From a virus: a stretch of 29,442 nt of DNA. The stretch lies in IMG/VR virus record IMGVR_UViG_3300013136_000032, positions 1 to 29,442 of that record; one strand, written 5' to 3'. Made by a program: the position numbers and the translations under genes. The notes beneath the pieces are model-generated. The model made no database searches and was not told the DNA's origin. It saw only the letters and a list, made by a program, of their open reading frames with translations. Within the stretch, counting starts at the first letter, position 1; every line of letters begins with the position of its first letter. Below, one piece after another: positions 14,568 through 22,171 of the stretch.

Positions 14568-14897
14568 ATGAAAGAAACTAGTTCTAAATTAGATTATATT
14601 GAGATTCCAAATAAACCTTTAATTCCACTAGAGAAACAAGGTTATGTTTTATTGGCTATGCATATTTATCTAATGGAAAAATTAACAAACTTACAATATG
14701 AATATATTCATGAAAGATATTCTATTTGGGAGGATAACAAAATAAATGATTTGAGATTATCTAAAAAGTTAGGTGTAACAAAACAATCATTGGGAGCAAG
14801 AATTGAAAATATTAAATGTAGAATACCTAATTTTAAGAGAAAAGCAAAAAGGAAGGATGACCGAGTGGTTGATGGTGACGGTTCTGAAAATCGTTGA
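14568..14897 (+). CDS. Sigma-70 region-4-like HTH protein running into tRNA-Ser
   Basis: A 109-aa protein. L-T-N-L-Q-Y-E-Y-I-H-E-R-Y (residues 40-52) followed by L-S-K-K-L-G-V-T-K-Q-S-L-G-A-R-I-E-N-I (64-82) matches the region 4 helix-turn-helix of sigma factors and related phage regulators. Regions 2 and 3 are absent, so it may be an autonomous regulator or an anti-sigma or sigma-like adaptor. The basic tail K-R-K-A-K-R-K is followed by 16 codons read from the tRNA-Ser gene, so the C-terminus probably arose when the tRNA came to abut the gene. RNase P cutting at 14850/14851 would remove the stop codon. Starts one base after the previous stop. Confidence 0.68.
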   Translation: MKETSSKLDYIEIPNKPLIPLEKQGYVLLAMHIYLMEKLTNLQYEYIHERYSIWEDNKINDLRLSKKLGVTKQSLGARIENIKCRIPNFKRKAKRKDDRVVDGDGSENR

Positions 14898-14934
14898 ACG
14901 TAAAGTTCCGTGGGTTCGAATCCCACTCCTTCCT
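14851..14934 (+). tRNA. tRNA-Ser, anticodon TGA, with unusual C33 and T73
   Basis: A type II cloverleaf: acceptor GGAAGGA/TCCTTCC, D arm ACC/GGT, anticodon stem ACGGT/ATCGT with loop TCTGAAA (anticodon TGA), variable arm GAAC-GTAAA-GTTC, T arm GTGGG/CCCAC with loop TTCGAAT. The long variable arm and TGA fit serine. Position 33 is C rather than the near-universal T, and the discriminator is T rather than G. No CCA is encoded. It overlaps the 3' end of the previous CDS by 47 bases. Confidence 0.88.
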
Positions 14935-14962
14935 CTTTTAATTATAGAAAGGCAAGAAAAAG

Positions 14963-15871
14963 TTGTTACCAATAAAGTACCCAAAAATTCAGTCTATTTT
15001 TAAAAGAGATGAGACAAGACAAAAAAACTTTATGATGGGAAATTTTTCCATCCCGGAGTTTCAATTTTTATGTAATAATGAATGGTTATTTACAGAAAAA
15101 ATAGATGGAACTAATATTAGAGTTTATTGGGATGGAAAAAATGTTGAATTTGGTGGAAGAGAAGATAATTCTCAAATTACATCTAAACTTGTAAAGGTTT
15201 TAATGGAGAAATTTACAAATGAATTGATGTTATTAACTTTTGGAGATCGAGGTGGAGTAACATTATTTGGAGAAGGATTCGGAAATGGTGTGCAAAATGG
15301 AAAATGTTATCTTCCTGATTGTGTTGATTTTATATTATTTGATATATATGCTGGAGGAGTTTGGTTTAAAAGAGAAAAAGTGGAAAACTATGCTAAATCT
15401 TTGGATTTAAAAATAGTTCCAATTGTGGGAAAAGGAACTATTCAAGATGCAATAAGTATAGTTCAAAATGGATTTACATCATTAATAGCAGATTGTCCAG
15501 CAGAAGGTTTAGTAATTAAACCCATGATAAATTTGCTAACACGACTTGGAGAACCTATTATAACAAAGATAAAAACCAGAGATTTTAGATTTTTAGAAAA
15601 AGATAAGAAAATTAAGATGAATACTGTTTGGGAAAAAAAATATAAATCGATTTCTGATAAAAATTGCTATTTAATTAAAGAAGACAATACTATCGATAAT
15701 AATATAGAATTTTATTTATATAGAGATGAGGAAGGTATAAAAATACTGGAACGAGATAGTTCAATACCATATACTGAGCCATACTATTCTTATAGTAAGT
15801 ACATAATTGAAGATCAAAAGGAAATTGATTGGTTAATTAATGAAAAAGGGATGGGATTTTGGGAGGATTAA
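14963..15871 (+). CDS. RNA ligase (nucleotidyltransferase superfamily)
   Basis: A 302-aa protein. Motif I is E-K-I-D-G-T-N (K46 the likely AMP-accepting lysine). L-F-G-E-G-F-G (102-108) and F-I-L-F-D-I-Y (123-129) match motifs III/IIIa, E-G-L-V-I-K (181-186) motif IV, and T-K-I-K (201-204) motif V. These steps join 5'-phosphate and 3'-OH RNA ends through AMP intermediates. The last 90 residues beyond motif V are unassigned. The gene uses a TTG start after GAAAGG and sits just downstream of tRNA-Ser, which suggests repair of tRNA cut by host defence nucleases, as T4 Rnl1 does with Pnkp (inference). A DNA ligase is less likely given the motif spacing and size. Confidence 0.83.
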   Translation: MLPIKYPKIQSIFKRDETRQKNFMMGNFSIPEFQFLCNNEWLFTEKIDGTNIRVYWDGKNVEFGGREDNSQITSKLVKVLMEKFTNELMLLTFGDRGGVTLFGEGFGNGVQNGKCYLPDCVDFILFDIYAGGVWFKREKVENYAKSLDLKIVPIVGKGTIQDAISIVQNGFTSLIADCPAEGLVIKPMINLLTRLGEPIITKIKTRDFRFLEKDKKIKMNTVWEKKYKSISDKNCYLIKEDNTIDNNIEFYLYRDEEGIKILERDSSIPYTEPYYSYSKYIIEDQKEIDWLINEKGMGFWED

Positions 15872-16083
15872 ATGGGGCTACACTTTTTTCTGAATATGAT
15901 TGTACATATAAAGATCAAGATTTTCATATTTATCGAAAGGGTAAATATGGAGAAATATACATAGCTGAGAATTATATGAAGAAGACATCTGATGTTAAAT
16001 TTTGTGAGATTGATGCTTGTGAAAATTTAATTTCTAAACAAAAAATAGCTTTAAAGGAGGCCAAAAGCTGGGTAAAAAAATGA
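15859..16083 (+). CDS. Hypothetical protein (74 aa)
   Basis: Begins at a TTG overlapping the end of the RNA ligase gene, with GGGATGGGA just upstream. The ATG at 15872 is in another frame and gives only a 30-aa shadow, so TTG is preferred. The product is beta-rich (Y-K-D-Q-D-F-H-I-Y-R-K-G-K-Y-G-E-I-Y-I) then helical. It is unrecognised. The end overlaps the next start. Confidence 0.6.
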   Translation: MGGLNGATLFSEYDCTYKDQDFHIYRKGKYGEIYIAENYMKKTSDVKFCEIDACENLISKQKIALKEAKSWVKK

Positions 16084-16613
16084 AAAGGAAAATTAAATTA
16101 TTCTTCTGTATTTTAAAATGTATTAAAACAATATTAATTCATAAATGGTATGTATTTTGGGCTGGATTAAAAGTTAAAGCCCCAATATTTAGGTTAATTA
16201 TTCATGATTGGTCTAAATTCACTCCAACTGAATTAGTTAATTATGCAAGAATATATTACTTAAAAGATATGGATCCTTGGTGGAAAGATCATGATAAAAG
16301 GAAATATTATTATTGTTGGTTGAAACATCAAAACAGAAATCCTCATCATTGGGAATACTGGATGACCAGAAGTGGTGTTCCTCTTATTGAAAGAGGTCAT
16401 GCCATTGTAGATACTCTTACTATGTCTGAATGGGCAGTTAGAGAAATGATAGCTGATTGGATTGGAGCTTCAGTTGCCTATACGGGAAAATATCCTGATT
16501 TTAATAATTGGGAATGGTATGAGAAGAATGAAAATAAGATTCAAGTTGATTCTCTAACGAGAGAAAAGATAAAAACAATAATCGAACAATTGAGAAGGAA
16601 TCAAAAAAGATGA
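16080..16613 (+). CDS. DUF5662 family protein
   Basis: A 177-aa protein with the family's conserved stretches: H-K-W-Y-V-F-W-A-G-L, L-I-I-H-D-W-S-K-F-T-P-T-E, H-Q-N-R-N-P-H-H-W-E-Y-W and M-I-A-D-W-I-G-A-S-V-A-Y-T-G. Several invariant His, Asp, Trp and Asn residues suggest a metal-binding enzyme, but no activity is established for the family, which is widespread in phages. The hydrophobic N-terminus (residues 7-30) is probably a buried helix. It overlaps both neighbours by a few bases, so it is co-translated with the 74-aa protein and the VWA protein. Confidence 0.82.
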   Translation: MKRKIKLFFCILKCIKTILIHKWYVFWAGLKVKAPIFRLIIHDWSKFTPTELVNYARIYYLKDMDPWWKDHDKRKYYYCWLKHQNRNPHHWEYWMTRSGVPLIERGHAIVDTLTMSEWAVREMIADWIGASVAYTGKYPDFNNWEWYEKNENKIQVDSLTREKIKTIIEQLRRNQKR

Positions 16614-17245
16614 AGAATGAAACTTTGATTGTATGCATTTTAGATCGATCTGGATCCATGAATAGTATTATAGATGAAGCTGTTGGGGGAATTAATAATT
16701 TTATTGAAACTCAGCAGAAGCTTCCTGGAGAAGCTAAAATTGTAATTGTACTATTTGATACTGATTATGAAATTCCATATAATTATTGTGAATTAAAGCA
16801 AGTTAAATTATTTACTAAGAATACTTATAGTCCTGGAGGTACAACTGCACTTTGGGATGCTATTGGCAAAACTATTAATAATGTAGGCTCTAAACTTAAT
16901 TCTCTAAACGAAGAGGATAAACCAAATAAGGTTTTGTTCTGTATTCTTACAGATGGATATGAGAATGCATCTAAAGAATTCACGGCTGTTAAAATAAAGG
17001 AAATGATTAAACATCAGGAAGAAAAATATAATTGGATTTTTACTTATATAGGTGTAGGTTTAGAGGAAATGACAGATGCAGATATTATAGATGTATCAGG
17101 ATGTCACAGATATTCAGGAACTATTGGTCATACAATGAATACAATGAATTTACTATATAGTAATGCTAGAATGTGTAAAGATGCAGATGAGGTTAAAGAT
17201 ATGTTAACTACAGAAGTATGGAAGGATAATGAACATGACTTATAG
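16610..17245 (+). CDS. von Willebrand factor type A (VWA) domain protein
   Basis: A 211-aa single-domain protein with a complete metal-ion-dependent adhesion site: D12-R-S14-G-S16, T78/T79 in P-G-G-T-T-A-L-W-D-A, and D115 in I-L-T-D-G-Y-E-N. It should bind Mg and a partner protein. There is no signal peptide, so it acts inside the cell or in the virion. Phage VWA proteins of this small, cytosolic type are common but mostly uncharacterised. It resembles the TerY-like group in size; I see no tellurite or kinase partner gene nearby. An AAGGAA site precedes the ATG, which overlaps the DUF5662 stop. Confidence 0.87.
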   Translation: MKNETLIVCILDRSGSMNSIIDEAVGGINNFIETQQKLPGEAKIVIVLFDTDYEIPYNYCELKQVKLFTKNTYSPGGTTALWDAIGKTINNVGSKLNSLNEEDKPNKVLFCILTDGYENASKEFTAVKIKEMIKHQEEKYNWIFTYIGVGLEEMTDADIIDVSGCHRYSGTIGHTMNTMNLLYSNARMCKDADEVKDMLTTEVWKDNEHDL

Positions 17246-17300
17246 TTCATTACAGGACTCAACATGTATAATATGCAACGGAAGTACGGATTATCGATAA
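17235..17300 (+). CDS. Possible 21-aa microprotein or gene relic with a CxxC
   Basis: The ATG overlaps the end of the VWA gene, with GAAGGA 7 nt upstream; TAA at 17298-17300. The product ends C-I-I-C-N-G-S-T-D-Y-R, like the start of a zinc-knuckle protein cut short. It lies at the head of a 252-base region with no larger gene, so it may be what remains of a lost gene. Confidence 0.25.
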   Translation: MTYSSLQDSTCIICNGSTDYR

Positions 17301-17371
17301 TGGTAAACTTATTCTTATAATAAGAAGTTGCTAGTTTTATGAGTAATGAATGAATTAATCGAATTTGTTAT

Positions 17372-17405
17372 AAAAACGGAATTATGGTTTCTTCCGTTTT
17401 TTTTT
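17372..17405 (+). terminator. Rho-independent terminator ending the accessory run
   Basis: A 10-bp stem (17372-17381 with 17392-17401, core ACGGAA/TTCCGT) with a 10-nt loop, followed by a run of T to 17405. It separates the VWA gene unit from the strongly translated gene at 17498. The flanking region 17301-17371 holds nothing else I can identify. Confidence 0.82.
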
Positions 17406-17434
17406 AGAAATGTTTAAATTAAGATAGTTCTCTT

Positions 17435-17444
17435 AGGACAAACT
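17435..17444 (+). promoter_or_regulatory. Shared upstream motif AGGACAAACT (copy 1)
   Basis: This 10-mer lies 53 nt before the ATG of the 403-aa gene and recurs exactly 50 nt before the tail sheath ATG. Both genes follow terminators or divergent genes and have strong Shine-Dalgarno sequences, so the motif may be part of a phage late promoter. No host -10 box is placed convincingly beside it. Confidence 0.35.
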
Positions 17445-17497
17445 AAAAAGTTTTTAAGGATCTTATATCCAAAACAAGATAGGAGGATGTATTTAAG

Positions 17498-18709
17498 ATG
17501 AATAAGAAATCCTTAGAGTTTATAGATAGGGTTTTGGCTGAAAATGGTATTACGGTTGATAAGCAAAAGACAATCGTAAAAGAGGACGCAGAATTTGATA
17601 ATACAATATTGCAAGAAGCCAATGAAGTTATTGAGAAAGCGATGAGAACTTCATTGCGTTCAGCTATTCTGGAAAGTTCCATTGAAGATTCAAAAAAATT
17701 GGATCGTATTGGTCTAATTGAAGATGCTGAATTTACGGATAGTCAAAAATCAAAATTCTTGTACAATACAATTCATCCAATCATTGAAACTTCTGGTATT
17801 CTTCAAGTTCCAAAAGATAATATTCCTGTATTTGTCTCTGGCGTTGTATATGAAACAGCTTTGGCTTTACAAATGGCTAAAGAGGGAATGTTTGAGGAGA
17901 TTGCTCTTTTTAATGAAATGAATGATTTATATTCTCAAGAAGAGATTGAAGAAGCCACAGTTGAGGATTTAAAAGAAGATATTGAACAAATACTTGAGAC
18001 TAAAGAATCAACTAAAAAGGAAATTCTTGAATCTTATTTGGAAAGAGTATTTTCAGATTGGAATGTTGAAGATCCTCGGCAACAAAGATTAGTTATTGAT
18101 AGTGCCAAACAATATATTAAAGAAGGTATTGTGGAGAATTTAGCTATTGATTTCGATGAATTGTCTGAGTTAGATCTTTTAAAGGAAGAACCTGGAGCAC
18201 AGGATACTGGACGAACAACAAAAGAAATATTGGGTTCCTTAAGACAACGTAGAATAGACGAAAAGATGCTTATGAATAAGCAAGAAGAATTAAGAAAAGC
18301 GCAAGAAGCTATTAATAAACCAGGATTGGTACCCAGAATTAAACAATCTTTGATTAATAAAACTATGGGCATACGTAACGCTATTAACAATTTAAGAAAT
18401 AAAGTAGCTCCTGGATTAAAGGGTGAAAACTTAACTACCGGTAAAGGGATTAGAGCCGCGGCTCAATGGGCAAAACGTCGCGTTGGTTTAGGAAATGTTA
18501 ATCTTGTAAATAAGTGGACTGTTGGTGCGGGTGCTCTTGGAGCTGCAGCTTTAGCCGCTTGGGCTATTAAGAAATGGCGTGATACTAAAGATCCAAGCAA
18601 AGTAGTTGCTTCTCTACAAAGTAAGAAAAGTGCTTGTACTACGGATGCTTGCCGTAAAGCCGCGGATGCTCAAATTTCTAAATGGAAAGCTAAAGTTAAA
18701 ACTGCTTAA
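17498..18709 (+). CDS. Probable virion protein of unknown function with C-terminal hydrophobic segment
   Basis: A 403-aa protein that I do not recognise. Residues 1-240 are acidic and helical (several E/D-rich heptad stretches). Residues 240-340 are basic (R-Q-R-R-I-D, K-R-R-V-G-L-G). Next comes a small Ala-rich hydrophobic stretch (about 345-362, G-A-G-A-L-G-A-A-A-L-A-A-W-A-I-K-K-W), and the end is K-S-A-C-T-T-D-A-C-R-K-A-A-D. The very strong AGGAGG site, long leader, own terminators and GC-richer codons in the last third point to high expression. A structural, scaffold or internal head protein is likely, or a membrane-active protein given the Ala-rich segment; the sequence does not decide. 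Confidence 0.75.
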   Translation: MNKKSLEFIDRVLAENGITVDKQKTIVKEDAEFDNTILQEANEVIEKAMRTSLRSAILESSIEDSKKLDRIGLIEDAEFTDSQKSKFLYNTIHPIIETSGILQVPKDNIPVFVSGVVYETALALQMAKEGMFEEIALFNEMNDLYSQEEIEEATVEDLKEDIEQILETKESTKKEILESYLERVFSDWNVEDPRQQRLVIDSAKQYIKEGIVENLAIDFDELSELDLLKEEPGAQDTGRTTKEILGSLRQRRIDEKMLMNKQEELRKAQEAINKPGLVPRIKQSLINKTMGIRNAINNLRNKVAPGLKGENLTTGKGIRAAAQWAKRRVGLGNVNLVNKWTVGAGALGAAALAAWAIKKWRDTKDPSKVVASLQSKKSACTTDACRKAADAQISKWKAKVKTA

Positions 18710-18721
18710 TTAAGTTAATTA

Positions 18722-18760
18722 AAATGTCTGGATATCTTTAGTTTAGATATCCAGACATTT
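18722..18760 (+). terminator. Strong hairpin terminator
   Basis: A perfect 16-bp stem (18722-18737 with 18745-18760, core TGTCTGGATATCT) with a 7-nt loop, 12 nt after the stop of the 403-aa gene. The trailing T-run is short (ATTT), so it may act partly as a 3' stabiliser. Confidence 0.75.
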
Positions 18761-18791
18761 GCCATATGATATTTAAAAATAGAGGTTAGCC

Positions 18792-19109
18792 ATGAATGAA
18801 AAACAAATTTTAATTGATAAACTTTTAGAAGAAATGGTAGAAAAAAAAGAAGTTGAAATTACTGAAGATGATATTAACAACTATCCTCTAGAGGAAATTG
18901 AAAAAGATATTGATTTAGAATTTGATGATGATGATTATTTTTCCGGAGAGGAAGATATTGAAAATAAAGAGGATGAATCTGAAGAGGAAGAAAAGAAACC
19001 GGAAGAACTAGAATATAATGAAGAAACTGATGAGAAAATTGCTAAAGTAGATAGTATTAAATCAGTGGCGAAATATATTGCCAATGTATTAAACAAGAAA
19101 GAAGAATAA
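18792..19109 (+). CDS. Acidic hypothetical protein
   Basis: A 105-aa, extremely acidic protein: residues 40-80 are almost all D, E and K, with a short helix at each end (the last, S-V-A-K-Y-I-A-N-V-L, is amphipathic). Such proteins in phage structural clusters are often scaffolds, DNA mimics or chaperones; none can be chosen here. An AGAGG site precedes the ATG. It stops 4 bases before the next start, so the two are probably expressed together. Confidence 0.68.
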   Translation: MNEKQILIDKLLEEMVEKKEVEITEDDINNYPLEEIEKDIDLEFDDDDYFSGEEDIENKEDESEEEEKKPEELEYNEETDEKIAKVDSIKSVAKYIANVLNKKEE

Positions 19110-19113
19110 TTAA

Positions 19114-19905
19114 ATGTCCACAACAGCGGATATTTTATTAAAATCCATTATTGGAACTAAATTAACTCAGCAAGTAGAAGATTTAAAATACAAAACGGAA
19201 AATTTAAGCAATACTATGGAGGATACATCTACTTCTGTTAGTAATGCTTTATTAACTTTTACTACTACTCTAAATATAGAATATTATATTTCCCATTTTA
19301 AAGAGAATACAAATAATTTTGTTTTAAGATTAGATGAAAGTTATGCAGATAACAGTAATTTTTTAGATAGTTTATATAGTTTTTTTGAGGATTATTCAGA
19401 TTTTCAAAATAATGAGGATTTATTAAATGCTTTAGATATTTCGGATTATACAGAGATTGCTAATATGAAATGTTTGCCTTTTTCATTTATTAATTGGATG
19501 GGAGATACATTATTAAAAAGTCTGGTTGAAAGAATATATGATGAATATGAATATCCCGAATTCCTTCTAGGTACTAATTTATCAATTATATATTATAATG
19601 CACTGTCATTGGGAACTAAAAGTAATATTACAAATGCTCAAACCTTAATACAACAATTATTAACTATTGATATAGATGCAGGTCAATATCTACAAGATAT
19701 ATATACAGCATTATATTCTATTTATATTGGAACAAATGGAGAAATAAATTATTCTAGATTCTCTAATTATATGACATCTTTAGATATGGAACATATTAGA
19801 CAAGTAGTTAAAGCTTGTACAATTGTTTTAAAAAATAGTATGACTAATGTTAGTAAAGTTTATAAAGATTACCAATTACCCTCCTTCATACAGTATATTT
19901 CATAA
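19114..19905 (+). CDS. Hypothetical protein in the structural cluster
   Basis: A 263-aa protein, helical and rich in S, T, N, Y and L, with no recognised family. The first 60 residues form an amphipathic helix region (Q-Q-V-E-D-L-K-Y-K-T-E-N-L), and the rest is probably all-alpha. It directly follows the acidic 105-aa protein and lies before the minus-strand pair. A tail or baseplate assembly role would fit the position (inference). It ends beside a poly-A stretch that belongs to the terminator for the opposing genes. Confidence 0.7.
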   Translation: MSTTADILLKSIIGTKLTQQVEDLKYKTENLSNTMEDTSTSVSNALLTFTTTLNIEYYISHFKENTNNFVLRLDESYADNSNFLDSLYSFFEDYSDFQNNEDLLNALDISDYTEIANMKCLPFSFINWMGDTLLKSLVERIYDEYEYPEFLLGTNLSIIYYNALSLGTKSNITNAQTLIQQLLTIDIDAGQYLQDIYTALYSIYIGTNGEINYSRFSNYMTSLDMEHIRQVVKACTIVLKNSMTNVSKVYKDYQLPSFIQYIS

Positions 19906-19954
19906 AAAAAAAAACGGATAGGTAGTGGCAATTATTGGGTGGAACTACCTATCC
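19903..19954 (-). terminator. Terminator for the minus-strand pair
   Basis: An 11-bp stem (19916-19926 with 19944-19954, core GGATAGGTAGT) carries a long A-run on its left side. Read on the minus strand the stem is followed by a T-run, the classic arrangement for stopping transcripts from 20885 leftward. It may also slow plus-strand transcripts. Confidence 0.82.
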
Positions 19955-19994
19955 AAGACTCGAATAACATATTTTAATATATTATATAATAATA

Positions 19995-20885
19995 CTAGAG
20001 GCCATCAATAATATTTCTAATTTGATTTATTGCTTGTTTGTACCTATCAGATATTTTCACAGCCTCATTTAAATCTCCAAAGTGCATTTCTAAACATTTA
20101 ACCAACAATGATTTGATTTTTTCTTCATCGGGTTTATATGGTAAATCACTTTTAGCGTATAACTCTTCTAAACTTTTTTCTTTTCCACTAAACCAATCTA
20201 GAATTTCTTGTAACTTCCATTCTCCTCTTCTTATGCTTAATAATTGTTGAGAGTTACGATCCAATGAAATATCTTTTTCAATTAATATTTGTTCACATTC
20301 TAAAAGTAATCTTACACAATGCATGGCAAATTTAGTATCATAACCAAAACGATTTATGGTATCTAATCTTTTTTCACTAGTTCTAGTTTGAGATTGCATT
20401 TTCTTAATTTGACTATAGGAATATCCTTTAAATTTATGAAAACAACCCCTATGTAAAAACATTTTTCGATTTTCTCTAACTAAATTTCCTATATGTGTAC
20501 TATACAAAATACATCTATCCGGCACAAATAAAGAATCAATCATATTTGGATTATTTTCCATACATAGTTGAAAATATTTAACTATTGAAAATATGGAAAA
20601 ATCATAAATTGTTTTTTTAGAATTATCTTCAACATGATGTTTTTGCCATTGTTCAAATCTTTTAATTTGACTACCAAATCCTTGTATGTCTCCATGTAGA
20701 TGAGGAAATATATGTTCTTTGTAAGGAATACAAAATCCATAGATATCATAATCAGAATTATCAAGATTAGCTCCGTAAGCAACACTACCCATTTGAACAA
20801 GATAATGAATATTATCTTCCATAAATTTAGGGTATTCTCCGGATTTTAAAATATTTTGACTAATGAATCTCTGTATGATATTCAA
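19995..20885 (-). CDS. NrdC.11/RlaP-type predicted nucleotidyltransferase
   Basis: A 296-aa protein with the DNA-polymerase-beta-like nucleotidyltransferase motif M-G-S-V-A-Y-G-A-N-L-D-N-S-D-Y-D (32-47; G33-S34, D45, D47), a following D-I-Y-G-F, and the long helical C-terminus of the RlaP/NrdC.11 family. T4 NrdC.11 and related phage proteins share this layout; their target is unknown, with RNA or protein nucleotidylation suggested. The start is TTG, with AGGAG 9 nt upstream. It is the distal gene of a two-gene minus-strand unit between plus-strand structural genes and has its own terminator, so it looks like an inserted accessory unit. Confidence 0.86.
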   Translation of the reverse strand: MNIIQRFISQNILKSGEYPKFMEDNIHYLVQMGSVAYGANLDNSDYDIYGFCIPYKEHIFPHLHGDIQGFGSQIKRFEQWQKHHVEDNSKKTIYDFSIFSIVKYFQLCMENNPNMIDSLFVPDRCILYSTHIGNLVRENRKMFLHRGCFHKFKGYSYSQIKKMQSQTRTSEKRLDTINRFGYDTKFAMHCVRLLLECEQILIEKDISLDRNSQQLLSIRRGEWKLQEILDWFSGKEKSLEELYAKSDLPYKPDEEKIKSLLVKCLEMHFGDLNEAVKISDRYKQAINQIRNIIDGL

Positions 20886-20899
20886 CTTTTTTCTCCTAG

Positions 20900-21844
20900 T
20901 TAAATATTTAAAAGATTTTCATATATAAATTTTGGAATATTTTTTCTTATTACTTTTTTTAGATATTGATTTTTAAGAAAATTAGAAATAGAACAACTAA
21001 AATTATTCATATACCCTGTAATTTTGTATTCTCCAAAAGTTTTTAGATAATGAATATTCCTCTTGAGATTCCGCCTATTATAATTTAGAAATTTAAAATA
21101 TATTAAATTAGGAATATATAAATCATTAATCTTAACAAATAGACACCTATCATCGCTATATTGAGTTATATATTTTTGAATGGAATCATTTAGGTTACGA
21201 AATCTATGTGTATGTGTTATATTTAAAGAGGAAGTTTGGGTATTTATATTATGCTGAATTAAAGGTTTTTCTAAAAGATGTCTATATTTTTTCGACTTTA
21301 TAAAATTATTTATTTTAATTTCTTGTTCCAGACTTATTTTTAATTGATTATGTCGAAGATTTTCTAATACTATTAAAAAGTTGTGAGGTATTATATATGT
21401 AATCTGAGTTATTTCAAAATATAGGTTGAGCATTAATAAAAAATCTAAGTTATCTACATAAAAAGTTTTATCTTCTGCTTCTATTTTTATTAAAACATAT
21501 TTTATTTTTTTATAGTAAGAAAAATATAATAGTAAAAATACAACAAGATTTTTCCATTTGAGTTTAAATTTTATATCTGCCAATATAACTTTAGATTTAA
21601 TTTCATTTTCTGTAATATAAATTATATTTAATTTATAAAAATAAGCCCCAGCATCTATAAACAGTAGATCAGATAAAATTTTTATGGCATCTTCATCTAT
21701 TTCCAAATTTTGAATATTTAAAAGATTAATTATATCTTTTGCATGGTTTCTTTTTAGTTCTGGAAATTTGTTTAACTCTGTAGCTTCTAGATCTTTTATA
21801 TAATTGTCTACTAAATATAATTTATTTAAACCTTTTATTTTCAT
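20900..21844 (-). CDS. Hypothetical protein, first gene of the minus-strand pair
   Basis: A 314-aa protein, very rich in I, L, K, N and Y, with no recognised family. The hydrophobic stretch W-K-N-L-V-V-F-L-L-L-Y-F-S-Y-Y (about 97-111) could be a buried helix. The C-terminus is basic (Y-L-K-K-V-I-R-K-N-I-P-K-F). A-A-A-G-G-A lies before the ATG. It is 14 bases from the nucleotidyltransferase gene, so they share a transcript. The 47-base gap to the PAAR gene would hold the divergent promoters, but none is clear. Confidence 0.68.
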   Translation of the reverse strand: MKIKGLNKLYLVDNYIKDLEATELNKFPELKRNHAKDIINLLNIQNLEIDEDAIKILSDLLFIDAGAYFYKLNIIYITENEIKSKVILADIKFKLKWKNLVVFLLLYFSYYKKIKYVLIKIEAEDKTFYVDNLDFLLMLNLYFEITQITYIIPHNFLIVLENLRHNQLKISLEQEIKINNFIKSKKYRHLLEKPLIQHNINTQTSSLNITHTHRFRNLNDSIQKYITQYSDDRCLFVKINDLYIPNLIYFKFLNYNRRNLKRNIHYLKTFGEYKITGYMNNFSCSISNFLKNQYLKKVIRKNIPKFIYENLLNI

Positions 21845-21891
21845 TTTTAATTCCTTTATATTTGTGGATAAATTTTAAAAAGAGGTAATTT

Positions 21892-22158
21892 ATGCCTAGA
21901 AATCAAGCTCGATTAGGAGATACAACTAATCATGGTGGGGTTATAATTACTTCAGCTAAATATACCACATGTAATGGTATACTGGTTGCGAGAAAAGGAG
22001 ATTTGCATGCTTGTCCAATTCCCGGTCATGGCATAACACAAATAGTAACTGGTAGTCCAGATACTTTTACAGAAGGAAGAGCAAATGCTAGAATTGGTGA
22101 TAAAACGGGTTGTGGCGCCTCTATTTCTAAAGCATCCAATAATACAGATTGTAATTAA
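21892..22158 (+). CDS. PAAR-domain tail spike tip protein
   Basis: An 88-aa PAAR protein that caps the central tail spike with a sharp metal-bound tip. It has M-P-x-x-Q-A-R-L-G-D and N-H-G-G-V-I, the core N-G-I-L-V-A-R-K-G-D-L-H-A-C-P-I-P-G-H-G, then G-S-P, G-R-A-N-A-R-I-G-D and C-G-A-S-I. Conserved His and Cys residues would bind iron or zinc. It is a complete single domain, with no effector fusion. It heads the baseplate cluster after an AAAAAGAGG site. Confidence 0.95.
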   Translation: MPRNQARLGDTTNHGGVIITSAKYTTCNGILVARKGDLHACPIPGHGITQIVTGSPDTFTEGRANARIGDKTGCGASISKASNNTDCN

Positions 22159-22171
22159 TTAAGGTTTAAAA

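Noticed and set aside
14803-15003. Frames overlapping tRNA-Ser on both strands
   Set aside because: They read through the tRNA and are explained by it and by the flanking genes.
15872-15964. ATG frame of 30 codons after the RNA ligase
   Set aside because: Shadow of the TTG-started 74-aa gene in another frame.
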